The notes beneath the pieces are model-generated. The model worked only from the letters and a program-made list of their open reading frames with translations. It was not told the DNA's origin and did not search any database. A program made the translations under genes and the position numbers. Shown one piece after another: positions 26,314 to 39,172 of a DNA stretch of 64,000 bases. Source of the stretch: Candidatus Palauibacter scopulicola. GTDB taxonomy: Bacteria; Gemmatimonadota; Gemmatimonadetes; Palauibacterales; Palauibacteraceae. The number at the start of each line of letters is the position of its first letter. The stretch's first letter is position 1. The DNA is taken from the NCBI RefSeq assembly GCF_947581915.1, contig NZ_CANPWG010000052.1, positions 1 through 64,000 of the forward strand. Reading direction: 5' to 3'.

Positions 26314-27447
26314 TTACCGGCTCTTCCAGTCCGCGAGGATCCGCGCATCGCGCTCGAGGTTGAGCTGGAGTTGCGTCCGGCGTTCTTCGGGCTCGCCCAG
26401 GAACCAGTCCAGCGTCTCGCGCGCGGTGACCGCGAGGGGGCGGAAGCGCAGTCCGGCCTCGACGCCCCGGTGCGAGCGGACCTGCGCCAACCCCCGCGTC
26501 GGGCCGCGATGCGAGTACCAGAGGGGGAAGCGCGCGGGCGGCTCGCGGTTCCGGAGGAAATCCTCATCCACCCACGTGAACGACACGGGTGTCGTGACGG
26601 TCGCGCGGATCCCGTACAGGAACTCGTCCATGCGCGTCCTGTCGAGCGCCGGGCCCGCCACGTTGAAGGTCCCGCCGGTGCCCTCCTCCAGCAGGTGCAT
26701 GCAGAACTCGGCCAGATCCCGCACGTCGATGAACTGGACCGGGTTGTCCATGTCGCCCGGCGCGATCACTTCGCCTCCGTGATGGATCCGGACGGGCCAG
26801 TACGTGAAGCGGTCCGTGGGATCCCCGGGACCCGCGACGACGTGCAGGCGGGTGACCGTGCCGCGGTCGCCGTAGATCTCCTGCACCGCCTCCTCGCACA
26901 TCACCTTCAACTCGCCATAATACCGTCCGACATCCTCGCTCTCGGGATCCGTCACCTCGAGCAGCCGGGCGTCTTCCGGCAGTTCGTCCTGATCGAAGTC
27001 GTACACGGAACCGGTGGAGGTGAACAGGTACCGGCCCACGGAGTCGCGCAGCAGGGTCGCCGAGTCGCGCACCAGGCGCGGGACGTAGCCGCTGTTGTCG
27101 ATGACGTAGTCCCACTCCTTCCCGCGCAGCGCGTCGAGCGCCCCGTCGCGGTCTCCGATGAGGGTCTCGACGCCGGGAAAGAGCCCGGGGTTCGAGCGTC
27201 CGCGGTTGAAGAGCGTAACCTCGTGTCCCCGCGCGAGGGCCTCGCGCACCATGTGCGGACCGATGAAGCCGGTGCCGCCCAGGATGAGCAGCCGCCCGGC
27301 CCGCGGCGCGCGCGCGGTGGCTGGGCTCCCGGAATCGGTCGAGGGTCGGGTCTCACGGGTGCTCGCCGCAGCCCCCGCAGCGGGCAGTGCCGCAGCCCCC
27401 GCCGCCGCGAGCGAGGTCCCCGCGAATTCACGTCGCGTCATCGTCAT
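26314..27447 (-). CDS. Tat-exported NAD-dependent epimerase/dehydratase-like protein (SDR family)
   Basis: The 377-residue protein starts with a twin-arginine signal (MTMTRREFAGTSLAAAG) and a low-complexity linker to ~50. An extended SDR domain follows, with LILGGTGFIG (~53-62), STGSVYDFD (~144), YYGELK (~176, fitting Y-x3-K) and a C-terminal substrate part. An exported enzyme with an intact NAD-binding loop is unusual, since NAD(P) must be loaded before Tat export. AGGAGG precedes the first of two close ATGs. It lies 30 bases upstream of the DmdA-like gene and downstream of the aminotransferase. Substrate unknown. Confidence 0.82.
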   Translation of the reverse strand: MTMTRREFAGTSLAAAGAAALPAAGAAASTRETRPSTDSGSPATARAPRAGRLLILGGTGFIGPHMVREALARGHEVTLFNRGRSNPGLFPGVETLIGDRDGALDALRGKEWDYVIDNSGYVPRLVRDSATLLRDSVGRYLFTSTGSVYDFDQDELPEDARLLEVTDPESEDVGRYYGELKVMCEEAVQEIYGDRGTVTRLHVVAGPGDPTDRFTYWPVRIHHGGEVIAPGDMDNPVQFIDVRDLAEFCMHLLEEGTGGTFNVAGPALDRTRMDEFLYGIRATVTTPVSFTWVDEDFLRNREPPARFPLWYSHRGPTRGLAQVRSHRGVEAGLRFRPLAVTARETLDWFLGEPEERRTQLQLNLERDARILADWKSR

Positions 27448-27532
27448 CGAACGTCCTCCTGTTTCCGGTCGCAGGACCTGGCGGGCACCGCGAGACCCCG
27501 CCTGGAATCAACCTGTTGCCGCCGCCATGCTC

Positions 27533-28717
27533 TCAGGATCGCATCTCGCTCAGCGCTTCGCCAAGGAGCGCGATGTCGGCGTCGAACGACTCCGGGGCGA
27601 GGGGGCCGAAGGAGAAGCGGAAGAAGCTCGCCAGCGGCGAGTCGTCCTCGAGGCGCTCCATGTCGCAGTCGGTGCCCTTGAGGATCGCGGCCCCGCGGGT
27701 GAAGAGGCATTCGTTCAGCCGCTGGGCGGTCCAGCCATTCGGGAGCCGGCACCAGTGGTAGAAGCCGCCGTCGCCCGAGAAGAGTTCGAGGCCGAGATCC
27801 TCGAAGGCCCGGCCGTAGCGTTCGCGCTGCATGGCGTAGAAGGCGGGGACGGCTTCCCGGACGTGGCGCATGCGCTCGGGGTCCAGGAGTTCGAACGCGT
27901 AACACTGAGACGGGTGGGACACGCCGCCCATCCCGAACGAGGAGAAGTTCCCGAGGATCTCGATGTGCCGCTTCGCCGCCACGGCCCATCCGATGCGGAT
28001 GCCGGGCGCCTGCAGGCCCTTCGTGGCGGCGCCAACGACGAACAGGTTGCCGCGCTCGATGTCGTCCACGTGCGCGAGGGCGCTCACCGGCTCGTCGTGG
28101 AGCAGCTCGTATGCCTCGTCGACGAGGAGCCCCAGGCCGTCCTGCGCGCTGGCGGCCACGAGCGCCGCGAGTTCGTCCCCGGTTCGCGTCACGCCCGTCG
28201 GATTGCACGGATTGCTCAGCAGCATCAGGGTGCGCCCCTCTCGCGGAGCCGTATAGGCGGAGACGGGGGGCCGGAACCCGTTGTCCACGCCGCTGTGCAC
28301 GAGGTGGTAGGGGCGTCGCAGCCCCTCGAGGACATCGTAGTATGGGGTGTATTCCGTGGACGCGAGCCGGACCTCGATATCGGGTTCGAGGAAGAGGAGG
28401 AGCGCCATGATCGCCGGACGCCCGCCCGCGAACACCATCACGTTCTCCGCCGTGATGTCGACGCCGTACGACTTCCGGTAGTATACGGCGATCGCCTCCC
28501 TCAGCGCCGGGAGCCCCCACGCCTTGGGGTACTTGCGGTGCTCGGAGGTCACCGTCACGGTCGACGGAAGCGACGGGCCGTCCGGCAGGGCGACCGTCCG
28601 CGGGAACCCCTGGCTCCACGGGTTCGTGCCGGGCTCGCCCATGTAGGTACCGAACGCCCCGAGAAACGCGTAGAGGGTCTCGTAGATCCCCATCGGGGGC
28701 ACATATCTCAGGTACAA
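27533..28717 (-). CDS. PLP-dependent aminotransferase, class I/II fold
   Basis: The 394-residue cytoplasmic protein is a fold-type I aminotransferase. NPCNPTG is at 169-175, the PLP-binding Asp at 200 (DEAY), the Schiff-base Lys at 233 (AATKGLQAPG), and the phosphate/carboxylate Arg in RIGW at ~241. The amino donor cannot be deduced. The frame can start at TTG 28717 (GGAGGGAG ~10 bases upstream) or at ATG 28693, which lacks a ribosome site; I use the TTG. It is first in a short run with the exported SDR protein and the DmdA-like enzyme, after the cupredoxin gene. Confidence 0.85.
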   Translation of the reverse strand: MYLRYVPPMGIYETLYAFLGAFGTYMGEPGTNPWSQGFPRTVALPDGPSLPSTVTVTSEHRKYPKAWGLPALREAIAVYYRKSYGVDITAENVMVFAGGRPAIMALLLFLEPDIEVRLASTEYTPYYDVLEGLRRPYHLVHSGVDNGFRPPVSAYTAPREGRTLMLLSNPCNPTGVTRTGDELAALVAASAQDGLGLLVDEAYELLHDEPVSALAHVDDIERGNLFVVGAATKGLQAPGIRIGWAVAAKRHIEILGNFSSFGMGGVSHPSQCYAFELLDPERMRHVREAVPAFYAMQRERYGRAFEDLGLELFSGDGGFYHWCRLPNGWTAQRLNECLFTRGAAILKGTDCDMERLEDDSPLASFFRFSFGPLAPESFDADIALLGEALSEMRS

Positions 28718-28784
28718 GCCGGTCGCTCCCTCCGGTTGGGCAGGCCGTGGCGGGCCCAGGGTTGGTCGGGCGGTCAGGGGTCGG

Positions 28785-29278
28785 TCAGGGGGCCGGTGAT
28801 GCCTCCACCGTGAGCGTCATGAGCATCCCGCGGCTGTCGTGGCCGGCCACGTCGCACACGACGGTGTAGCTCCCCGGAGCGAGGTCGAGTTCGACGAGCC
28901 GAACCTCGCCGGTGTTCACATCCGTCTCGGTCTCCCAGAGGACCTCCCCGCTCGCGGGATCCACGAGCTTGAGGTTGTGCATCTCGAAGCCCTGGTTGCT
29001 GAGGCGGAGCACCGTGGGGCCCGCCGGCAACCGCGACGGCATGCCGATCGCGTACTCGAGCAGGGCCACGTCGACCGCGTCGGCCGCGTATACGGCCGAC
29101 AGATCCGGCTCCCGGGCGGAAGCGCCCGCTTCCAGTGTGGCGGCCGCACCGGCCGGGTCGGCCGCCGCGTTCGCGGCTCCGCCTTCTCCGCCACAGCCCA
29201 ACGCAAGCACCGCGGCGGCGATGGGTATGCCGCGACGACACGCGGGCCGCGGCCCGACGCCCCGCGCGGCCGGCGGGC

Positions 29279-29300
<22 letters not shown>
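28785..29300 (-). CDS. cupredoxin-domain lipoprotein (plastocyanin/sulfocyanin-like)
   Basis: The ~171-residue protein has a lipobox LALGC (Cys36), a low-complexity Ala/Gly linker, and a cupredoxin domain. It carries a full type-1 copper set: His108 (FEMHN), Cys149, His154 and Met159 in C-x4-H-x4-M (VVCDVAGHDSRGM). It should be a membrane-anchored electron carrier facing the periplasm. The start is uncertain. A GTG at 29300 lies inside the end of secA (22-base overlap); a CTG at 29282 overlapping the secA stop is the other option. No good start exists after the secA stop. Confidence 0.75.
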
Positions 29301-32650
<3,350 letters not shown>

Positions 32651-32657
32651 CCGGGGC

Positions 32658-33287
32658 TCACTGGGTTACATGGCGCGCCCGGCGTACGGCCCAGGCGCGC
32701 TCGACATCGTGTCGGATCGTTTCCGGAACGAGGAGGTGGACCGAATGCCCCTCCTCGAGGCGCTGCCGGATCCGGCTCGCCGAGATATCCACTCGCGTGA
32801 CGCTGGCCACAACATACTCGATCGGCTGCGATTCCGGGGAGGGTGCGGGCTCGCGACCGCCCCGCGGCATCACCGCGATCCGCGCCAGTTCCGGGAGCCG
32901 GCGCCAGCGCCTCCAGCGGTGGATCGCCTCGAACTGGTCCGCACCCATTCCGAGCACGAGCCGGTCGGAAGGAAAGCGACGCGCGAGGGCCTCCAGCGTG
33001 TCCACCGTGTAGGAGGGACCGGCCCGCTCGATCTCCATCGGGCTCACCTCGACGCCGGGGACGTCCGCGAAGGCCCGGCGCGTGAGATCGAGGCGAACCT
33101 GCGCGGGGAGCGTGACCTCCCGGTGCGGCGGATCGCCGGCCGGAATCACGAGCAGCCGGTCAAGGTGCAGCGCTTCGATGAGCTCGCGCGCCACCGACAC
33201 GTGGCCCAGGTGCGGAGGGTCGAAGCTCCCCCCGAGTATGCCCGTCCGGCGGCCTCCCGCCGGGACTTCAGCGGAGGGATCCGACAT
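32658..33287 (-). CDS. nadD: nicotinate-nucleotide adenylyltransferase
   Basis: The 209-residue enzyme joins nicotinate mononucleotide and ATP to make deamido-NAD in cytoplasmic NAD synthesis. The nucleotidyltransferase motif GSFDPPHLGH is at 20-29. GADQFEAIHRWRRW, a typical NadD adenine-site segment, is near 115, and the second signature VDISASRIRQRL near 168 is of the ISSTxIR type. Its start overlaps the end of bamD by 20 bases, so it is likely translated from the bamD mRNA. secA follows after 7 bases. Confidence 0.95.
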   Translation of the reverse strand: MSDPSAEVPAGGRRTGILGGSFDPPHLGHVSVARELIEALHLDRLLVIPAGDPPHREVTLPAQVRLDLTRRAFADVPGVEVSPMEIERAGPSYTVDTLEALARRFPSDRLVLGMGADQFEAIHRWRRWRRLPELARIAVMPRGGREPAPSPESQPIEYVVASVTRVDISASRIRQRLEEGHSVHLLVPETIRHDVERAWAVRRARHVTQ

Positions 33288-34074
33288 CCTTCGCCGAATC
33301 CTCCGCCGCCGCCGGGTCTTCCTCCGCCAGAAGCAACCGGGTTTCCTCTGAGTCGGGAAACTCCGACAGCAGCCGCTCCCGCACCGCTCCGGCCTCGGTT
33401 TCGTATCCCAGGAAATTGTAGCTGCGATACAACCGCAACAGCAGATCCGGCAGAAATCCCTCGGTCGGCTCCTCGGCCAGCGATTTTTCGAAGTAGACGA
33501 TCGCGGATTCCGGCAGTCTCATGCGATCCTGGTAGTACTTCCCGATCTCGTAGCTCTGCTCGGCCAGCTTCGCCCGCGCCTCGGCCATCAGGTTCTCCAC
33601 CCGCTCGCGGTGGGGGGTCGTCGGGAAGAACTGGAGCAGGCGCTCGCACTCCTCGAGGGCTCGCCGGGTGAACTCCTGCGAAAGGGTGACCCGGGGCGAG
33701 GCTGCGAGGTAGGCGCGGCACAGCCCAAGTTGCGCGTCGTCCGCGAGGGGACTGTTGGGCCGGTTCGTCGCCATGCGCCGGAACTCCTCCACGGCGTCGA
33801 GTTCGTTGCCCGCCCGGAGCTGGCCCTCGGCCGCGAGGTATTGCGCGCTGTCGACGAGCGGATTCAGAGGATCGCGGACCATGAAGGCGAGGAAACCCTC
33901 GGCCGCGCTGCGATACTCTTCGGCGTCGAACCGGTCGTGCGCCCACTGGAAGAGGTCCGGCGGCTCGAGGTCGCCGGGCGGCCCGGAACTCGAACAGCCC
34001 GCGAGCACGAGGACCGTGGCCGCCAGCACCCCGCGGAGCCCGCAGCCGGGCACCGTCCCGGCCGGGAACCTCAT
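33268..34074 (-). CDS. bamD: outer-membrane assembly lipoprotein BamD
   Basis: The 268-residue lipoprotein (lipobox LAGC, Cys27) carries the TPR array of BamD, the essential BAM-complex subunit that helps BamA fold outer-membrane proteins. Family features include FQWAHDRFDAEEYRSAAEGF, QLRAGNELDAVEEFRRM and LLQFFPTTPHRERV. The acidic C-terminal tail (EEDPAAAEDSAKD) is unusual. Its ATG overlaps the TPR-lipoprotein stop (ATGA). Its presence supports a diderm envelope. Confidence 0.92.
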   Translation of the reverse strand: MRFPAGTVPGCGLRGVLAATVLVLAGCSSSGPPGDLEPPDLFQWAHDRFDAEEYRSAAEGFLAFMVRDPLNPLVDSAQYLAAEGQLRAGNELDAVEEFRRMATNRPNSPLADDAQLGLCRAYLAASPRVTLSQEFTRRALEECERLLQFFPTTPHRERVENLMAEARAKLAEQSYEIGKYYQDRMRLPESAIVYFEKSLAEEPTEGFLPDLLLRLYRSYNFLGYETEAGAVRERLLSEFPDSEETRLLLAEEDPAAAEDSAKDVGSLR

Positions 34075-35024
34075 TCGAAGCCGAAGCGGATCTGGCGCAT
34101 CCGCTCCTCCGCACGCCGGACCAGCGCGTGAGTGCGTGTCGGGTTCAGTTCCAGTACGCGGGCGTAGCTGACGAGCGCTTCATCCGTCTGGCCGAGCGCC
34201 AGGTGAAGTTCGCCGATGAGGAAGTGGGCCTCGACCATGTGCGTCCGCGGTTCGCCGAGTTCGACCATTTCGGCCAGCTTCTCGAGCGCGGCGGCGGGGC
34301 GGCCCTCCGCCCGGTCCTCATCGGCGGACACATGGAGACAGTTCCCGTATCGGTAGCGGGCATCCCCCGGATTCGAGCGGCTTTCCTCCATCGCCTCGAG
34401 ATAATCCCGATAGAAGGGCAACGCGCGCGTGCACGCGCCGAGCTGTTCATATGCGAGACCGACGTCGTACAGCACCGCCGGCTGCGGATCCCCGTCCGCG
34501 GCGAGCAGCGCGAGGCGCAGCGAAAGGGCGCGCGCGTAGTCACCCTCCGCCGCATGAAACGCGGCCAGCGAGCGCTGGAGGTCGGCCGGGAGGTAACCCA
34601 ACCCCCAATCGACGAGGGGCTGCAGCGCACGTGACATGTTCTCGGCCGCGCCCCGCTCCCGCGCGGACCACGCGAGCCCAGCCAGAGAGGCCGCGGCCTG
34701 GTGCCGCAGCCGGGGGTCGCGCTCCGCGAGCGTCTCGTAGACGGTGAGCGCCTCGTCAACATCGCCGCGCACGGCATAGGCCTGCCCGAGCCGAAGGAGG
34801 AGGCCGTCCGTGTCCCCGCTGACGCGCCGGGCGAGGAGGTACTCGGCGATCGCCTTGTCCGCGTCCCCAACCGCCAGGTAGCGGTCCCCGCGCACGACGG
34901 ACCGGTCCACCGGATCCTCGCACGCCGCAAGCGCAAACGCCGCGAGAACCCCGGCGATCCCCTGCACGATCCACTGTCGGATGGTCATCATCGGCGCCTC
35001 TGCCGGCCTTCGCCCCCCTGACAT
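34071..35024 (-). CDS. TPR-repeat lipoprotein upstream of bamD
   Basis: The 317-residue protein has a lipoprotein signal (Cys35, ALAAC) and about six TPR-like helical pairs, such as GDADKAIAEYLLARR, GDVDEALTVYETLAERDP and GQTDEALVSYARVLELNP. TPR lipoproteins beside bamD may help in envelope assembly, but no specific role is assigned. I use the ATG at 35024, which has GGGGAGAG just upstream; the paired ATGs at 34991/34988 would remove 11-12 residues and still keep the signal. Translationally coupled to bamD. Confidence 0.82.
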   Translation of the reverse strand: MSGGRRPAEAPMMTIRQWIVQGIAGVLAAFALAACEDPVDRSVVRGDRYLAVGDADKAIAEYLLARRVSGDTDGLLLRLGQAYAVRGDVDEALTVYETLAERDPRLRHQAAASLAGLAWSARERGAAENMSRALQPLVDWGLGYLPADLQRSLAAFHAAEGDYARALSLRLALLAADGDPQPAVLYDVGLAYEQLGACTRALPFYRDYLEAMEESRSNPGDARYRYGNCLHVSADEDRAEGRPAAALEKLAEMVELGEPRTHMVEAHFLIGELHLALGQTDEALVSYARVLELNPTRTHALVRRAEERMRQIRFGFE

Positions 35025-35025
35025 C

Positions 35026-35835
35026 TCAACTCTCCCCGCTTTCGACGCCGCTACGGATGCCGCGCGTTGCCTCGCGCGCGGCTCGCGGCCCGCCCCTGCG
35101 CGTCCAGCGCCGCACGAGGCCATACAGAAAGATACAGCGCAGCGCGGAAACGCCATCGCGCCACCCGATCTTCTTCCCCTCCGCGTACGTCCGTCCCGCG
35201 TACGAGATCCCCACCTCATACACGCGCCAGCCGCCCATGGCGATCTTCGCCGTGATTTCCGGCTCGACGCCGAAGGCCCGCTCCTCGATCGTGAGCTGCT
35301 CGATCACTTCCCGTCGGAAGCACTTGTAGCACGTTTCCATGTCGGTCAGGTTGAGGTTCGTCACCATGTTCGACAGCCGAGTCAGCCACCGGTTCCCCAC
35401 GTAGTGCCAGTAGTAGAGAACCCGGTGCGGCTGGCCGCCCATGAATCGCGACCCGTAGACGACGTCCGCCCGGCCCGCCAGGATCGGCTCAAGGAGACGC
35501 GGATATTCGGCGGGGTCGTATTCGAGATCGGCGTCCTGGACAATGATGATATCGCCGCTGACACCCCGGAAACCGGTTGAGAGCGCGGCGCCCTTTCCGC
35601 GGTTCCGCTCGTGAACGAAGATCCGGTCGACGAGCCCTTCCGCTTCCAGCCGGCTCAGGATCGAGGCGGACGCGTCGGCCGATCCATCGTCGACGGCGAC
35701 GAGTTCCACATCCGGGGCCATCTCCTTCACGCGCCGTACGATGGCGTCGAGCGTCGCTTCCTCGTTGTACACGGGCATGACCACCGAGACCCGGGCACGC
35801 CTCATCTCCTCCGCGTCTCCCCTCCCCGCAATCAT
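35026..35835 (-). CDS. family 2 glycosyltransferase
   Basis: The 269-residue cytoplasmic enzyme has the GT-A fold of the dolichyl-phosphate-mannose synthase-like GT2 branch. The opening is [18 protein letters not shown], the nucleotide Asp is in [11 protein letters not shown] (~50), and the D-x-D lies in QDADLEYDP (~100). The acceptor side holds [12 protein letters not shown] and [12 protein letters not shown]. No transmembrane helices are seen. It probably transfers a sugar from a nucleotide sugar to a lipid or glycan; the three upstream nucleotide-sugar genes suggest xylose, glucuronate or a deoxyhexose. Its ATG overlaps the uxs stop (ATGA). Confidence 0.88.
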   Translation of the reverse strand: MIAGRGDAEEMRRARVSVVMPVYNEEATLDAIVRRVKEMAPDVELVAVDDGSADASASILSRLEAEGLVDRIFVHERNRGKGAALSTGFRGVSGDIIIVQDADLEYDPAEYPRLLEPILAGRADVVYGSRFMGGQPHRVLYYWHYVGNRWLTRLSNMVTNLNLTDMETCYKCFRREVIEQLTIEERAFGVEPEITAKIAMGGWRVYEVGISYAGRTYAEGKKIGWRDGVSALRCIFLYGLVRRWTRRGGPRAAREATRGIRSGVESGES

Positions 35836-36791
35836 GTGCGCGCTGCCTCGGGCCGGGCGGGCGGCTGCGTTTCCCTGAAATACTCTACGGTGCGTTCCAG
35901 CCCCACCTCGAGCGGGATCCGCGGCGTCCAGTCCAGCCGTGCGGAGGCGAGGGAAATGTCCGGTGAGCGCATTCTCGGGTCGTCCGTGGGCAGTGGACGC
36001 ACCTCGACGGCGGACGCGGATCCCGTGGTGGCGAGAACGAGATCGGACAACGCGCGGATCGTATACTCGCCGGGGTTGCCCAGGTTGACCGGTTCGTGGA
36101 TGTCCGCGTTGAAGAGACGCCAGATCCCCTCCACGAGGTCGGACACGTAACAGAAACTCCTTGACTGGGAGCCGTCTCCGTAGACCGTGAGCGGTTCCCC
36201 CCGGAGCGCCTGGACGACGAAATTCGAGACCACGCGGCCATCGTCCGGACGCATGCGCGGGCCGTAGGTGTTGAAGATTCGCACGATGCGCGTGTCTACG
36301 CCGTGTTCGCGGTGGTAGGCCATCGTGAGGGCCTCGGCGAAACGCTTCGCCTCGTCGTACACGGAGCGCGGGCCGACCGGGTTCACGTTGCCCCAGTATG
36401 TTTCGGGTTGGGGATGGACGAGCGGATCTCCATAAACCTCCGAGGTGGACGCAAGCAGCAGCCGGGAGCCGCGCGCTCTCGCCAGACCCAGGGCGTTGCG
36501 CGTGCCGAGGGCGCCCGCCTTCAGCGTCTGGATCGGGAAGCGAAGGTAGTCGACCGGGCTGGCCGGTGAGGCGAAGTGGAAAATCCCCTCGATCTCCCCT
36601 TCGACTTCGATGGGCTCGGACACGTCACGTTCGAGAAACGCAAACCTCGGCTCGTCCCGCAGATGGGCGAGATTCCGCCGCGATCCCGTGATGAGGCTGT
36701 CGATCCCCACGACCGAGTGTCCCTCGGCGAGAAGGCGGTCGGTGAGGTGCGAACCGAGGAAGCCGGCGGCGCCGGTGACGACGAGCCTCAC
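35832..36791 (-). CDS. uxs: UDP-glucuronate decarboxylase (UDP-xylose synthase)
   Basis: The 319-residue extended-SDR enzyme converts UDP-glucuronate to UDP-xylose with bound NAD. Its signatures are [10 protein letters not shown] (~8-17), [12 protein letters not shown] (~71, diagnostic for this family), TSEVYGDP (~117), Y-x3-K in YDEAK (Y145, K149), and [18 protein letters not shown]. The GTG start overlaps the ugd stop (GTGA). Directly downstream of ugd it completes the two-step path UDP-glucose to UDP-glucuronate to UDP-xylose, and it feeds the following glycosyltransferase. Confidence 0.9.
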   Translation of the reverse strand: MRLVVTGAAGFLGSHLTDRLLAEGHSVVGIDSLITGSRRNLAHLRDEPRFAFLERDVSEPIEVEGEIEGIFHFASPASPVDYLRFPIQTLKAGALGTRNALGLARARGSRLLLASTSEVYGDPLVHPQPETYWGNVNPVGPRSVYDEAKRFAEALTMAYHREHGVDTRIVRIFNTYGPRMRPDDGRVVSNFVVQALRGEPLTVYGDGSQSRSFCYVSDLVEGIWRLFNADIHEPVNLGNPGEYTIRALSDLVLATTGSASAVEVRPLPTDDPRMRSPDISLASARLDWTPRIPLEVGLERTVEYFRETQPPARPEAART

Positions 36792-38116
36792 GCCGTCTCC
36801 GCCGCACCGGTCTGCCTGCGCCCCACCGGATAGTGCTCGAACCCCCGCGACGCCATGCGGTCCGGTTCGAACACGTTGCGCCCGTCGAACACGATGGGGC
36901 GGGCGAGGCGCCGCGCGAGCTGCGACCAGTCGGGACGCCGGTACTGGAGCCACTCCGTCACCACGACGAGCGCGTCCGCCCCGTCGAGCGCCTCGTACTC
37001 GTTCACCGCGTAGTCCACTCCATCCCCGAGATAGAACTCGCGCGACTGTTCCATGGCGGCGGGGTCGTGCGCCACCACCGACGCCCCCCGTTCACGCAGG
37101 GCCTCGGCGATCGCCCGGGAGGGCGCCTCGCGCATGTCGTCCGTGCGCGGCTTGAACGCAAGCCCCCACAGCGCGAAGCGCAGGCCGGCGAGATCGTCGC
37201 CGAACCGCTTCCGGATCTTCCGGACGAGGACCGTGGTCTGGCGATCGTTCGCCTCGGCCACGGAGCGCAGGATGCCGAGGTCGACGCCCTGCGCTTCCGC
37301 GGAGCGGATGATCGCCCGCACATCCTTGGGGAGACAGCTGCCGCCATACCCCGTGCCCGCGTAGAGAAAGGCCGATCCGATGCGAGGGTCCGAACCCACA
37401 CCGCGGCGGACGCGCTCGATATCGGCTCCGGTCTGCTCGCAGAGTTCGGCGAACTGGTTCATCATGCTGATTCGGGCGGCGAGCATCGCGTTTGCGGCGT
37501 ACTTGGTCAGTTCGGCCGAGGCGATGTCCATGAAGATCAGCGGATTCCCCGAGCGGATGAAGGGCTCGTACAGCTCCTCCATGCACCGCCTGGCGCGGTC
37601 CGAGTCCACGCCGCAGACGACGCGGTCCGGGTAGAGAAAGTCCGCGACCGCGTCGCCTTCCTTCAGGAACTCGGGGTTGGAGCACATGTGGAAGGGCAGG
37701 TCGGTCCGTCGAGCGATCTCGGCCCGCACGATGTCGTTCGTCCCGACGGGTACCGTGCTCTTCATGACGACGACCGCGTCGGGGCGGAGATGGTCTCCGA
37801 TCGTGCGGGCCGCGTCCAGCACGAAGTCGAGGTCCGCCTCACCGTCCTGACCGGGCGGCGTTCCCACCGCGACGAAGATGATGTCGGCCGTCCGCACACC
37901 CTCGGCCGCGTCCGTCGTGAATCGAAGCCGTCCGGCGGCGAGGCCCTCCGAAATGAGGCGCTCGATGCCGGGCTCGTAGATCGGGACATCGCCGGAGTTC
38001 AGACGCCGGACCTTCTCTTCATCCACGTCGGCGCAGGTGACGCGGTTCCCGGATCCGGCCAGGCAGGATCCCGCCACGAGCCCAACGTATCCGGCGCCGA
38101 TCACGGTGATTTCCAT
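36788..38116 (-). CDS. ugd: UDP-glucose 6-dehydrogenase
   Basis: The 442-residue cytoplasmic enzyme oxidises UDP-glucose to UDP-glucuronate with two NAD+. N-terminal Rossmann motif GAGYVGL (7-13), KSTVPVGT (~119), [10 protein letters not shown] (~147), and the catalytic Cys261 in [12 protein letters not shown]. The C-terminal domain has [16 protein letters not shown] and FDGRNVF. The ATG is preceded by GGAG about 8 bases upstream. Part of the nucleotide-sugar run. Confidence 0.95.
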   Translation of the reverse strand: MEITVIGAGYVGLVAGSCLAGSGNRVTCADVDEEKVRRLNSGDVPIYEPGIERLISEGLAAGRLRFTTDAAEGVRTADIIFVAVGTPPGQDGEADLDFVLDAARTIGDHLRPDAVVVMKSTVPVGTNDIVRAEIARRTDLPFHMCSNPEFLKEGDAVADFLYPDRVVCGVDSDRARRCMEELYEPFIRSGNPLIFMDIASAELTKYAANAMLAARISMMNQFAELCEQTGADIERVRRGVGSDPRIGSAFLYAGTGYGGSCLPKDVRAIIRSAEAQGVDLGILRSVAEANDRQTTVLVRKIRKRFGDDLAGLRFALWGLAFKPRTDDMREAPSRAIAEALRERGASVVAHDPAAMEQSREFYLGDGVDYAVNEYEALDGADALVVVTEWLQYRRPDWSQLARRLARPIVFDGRNVFEPDRMASRGFEHYPVGRRQTGAAETA

Positions 38117-38166
38117 CGAGGTCTCCGTCGCTCCCGGTTCAGCGGTCTGGTGTCGCGGCTCGCCCA

Positions 38167-39129
38167 TCAGGCGCCGCCGGAACCCGCGACCCAGTCCAGG
38201 GTGGCGTGCGCGCAGGCCCGCAGGTCGCGCTTCGCGCGCCACCCGGTTGCGGCTCGCAGTCGCTTGGGGTCACCGACCACGGCTTCGGGTTCTCCGCGCC
38301 GCACAAGGGCCGGATCGCGCACGATCTCGGGTTCGATCTCCGCCCTCTCGAGGACCCACTCGAGCAGGCGGCGGATCTTCGTGGCGACCCCGGAGCACAC
38401 GTTGTACGCCATGTCGGGTGTCCCATCGAGGTCGGCGATGTCCGCGAGCGCCCGGACGCCGTCGCGTACATCCGTGAAGTCGCGCGCCACGTCGAGATTG
38501 CCCACGGCGAGCCGCGGTTCCGTCGTCCCCCGCCGAATCGCGAGGGCGCGGCGGCAGAAGCTCGGGAGCGCGAACGCGGGGCGCTGCCCGGGTCCGAGGA
38601 GCGGAAAAAGCCGCGCGACGACCACGGGCACGCCGAGAGCCGCGCCGACTCCGCGGGCGAGAACGTCCTGGGCGGCCTTGGTGGCGCCGTACACGCTCAG
38701 CGGCCGAAGTGGCGTGCGCTCCCCGACCGGTCCGCGACCGCCTCGGCCGTACGAGTCGGCGGAACCGGCCACGACCACGGTCTGCACATCCCCCGAGGCA
38801 CGCGCGGCCGCTTCGACGAGGCTCAGCGTGCCCGCTCCGTTCACCGCGAGGGCATCGCGGGACCGCAGGCTGGCCTCGGCTCCCGACGAGAATCCGGCGA
38901 GGTGGAAGATTCGGCGCGGACGGGCGGCGGTCACGACCGAGGCGACCGCGTCGGCATCCCGCACATCGAGCCGTGTCCACTCGGCCGCCGCGCGAGCCGC
39001 CCGGGACAGCGTGCCGTCCGTGGGAGCCTCCCCGAGCATCGTCGCCGTCACCTCGTACCCGCGGCCCAGGAGAAGCTCGACCAGGTGCTGTCCGATGAAC
39101 CCGTCGCCGCCCGTCACCAGGACCCTCAC
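38167..39129 (-). CDS. NAD-dependent epimerase/reductase, GDP-6-deoxy-4-keto-mannose reductase (Rmd)-like
   Basis: The 320-residue extended-SDR protein shows TGGDGFIGQHL (~6-16), AGSADSYG (~121), Y-x3-K in YGATK (Y147, K151), and the segment NLDVARDFTDVRD followed by YNVCSGVATKIRRLL. That last pattern is typical of Rmd, which makes GDP-D-rhamnose. The family call is inference; another 4-keto-sugar reductase or epimerase is possible, and no GDP-mannose dehydratase partner is in the window. The GTG start has a weak ribosome site and follows hemB by 43 bases. Confidence 0.72.
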   Translation of the reverse strand: MRVLVTGGDGFIGQHLVELLLGRGYEVTATMLGEAPTDGTLSRAARAAAEWTRLDVRDADAVASVVTAARPRRIFHLAGFSSGAEASLRSRDALAVNGAGTLSLVEAAARASGDVQTVVVAGSADSYGRGGRGPVGERTPLRPLSVYGATKAAQDVLARGVGAALGVPVVVARLFPLLGPGQRPAFALPSFCRRALAIRRGTTEPRLAVGNLDVARDFTDVRDGVRALADIADLDGTPDMAYNVCSGVATKIRRLLEWVLERAEIEPEIVRDPALVRRGEPEAVVGDPKRLRAATGWRAKRDLRACAHATLDWVAGSGGA

Positions 39130-39172
39130 CGGAGCCGCGCTCGAATCGCCGTGGCATTTGCGGGACGCGACA

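Noticed and set aside
35026-35219. Longer N-terminus for the TPR lipoprotein, reading into the glycosyltransferase gene
   Set aside because: The upstream frame codes for an Arg-rich shadow of the GT2 gene. The lipoprotein signal begins only after 35024.
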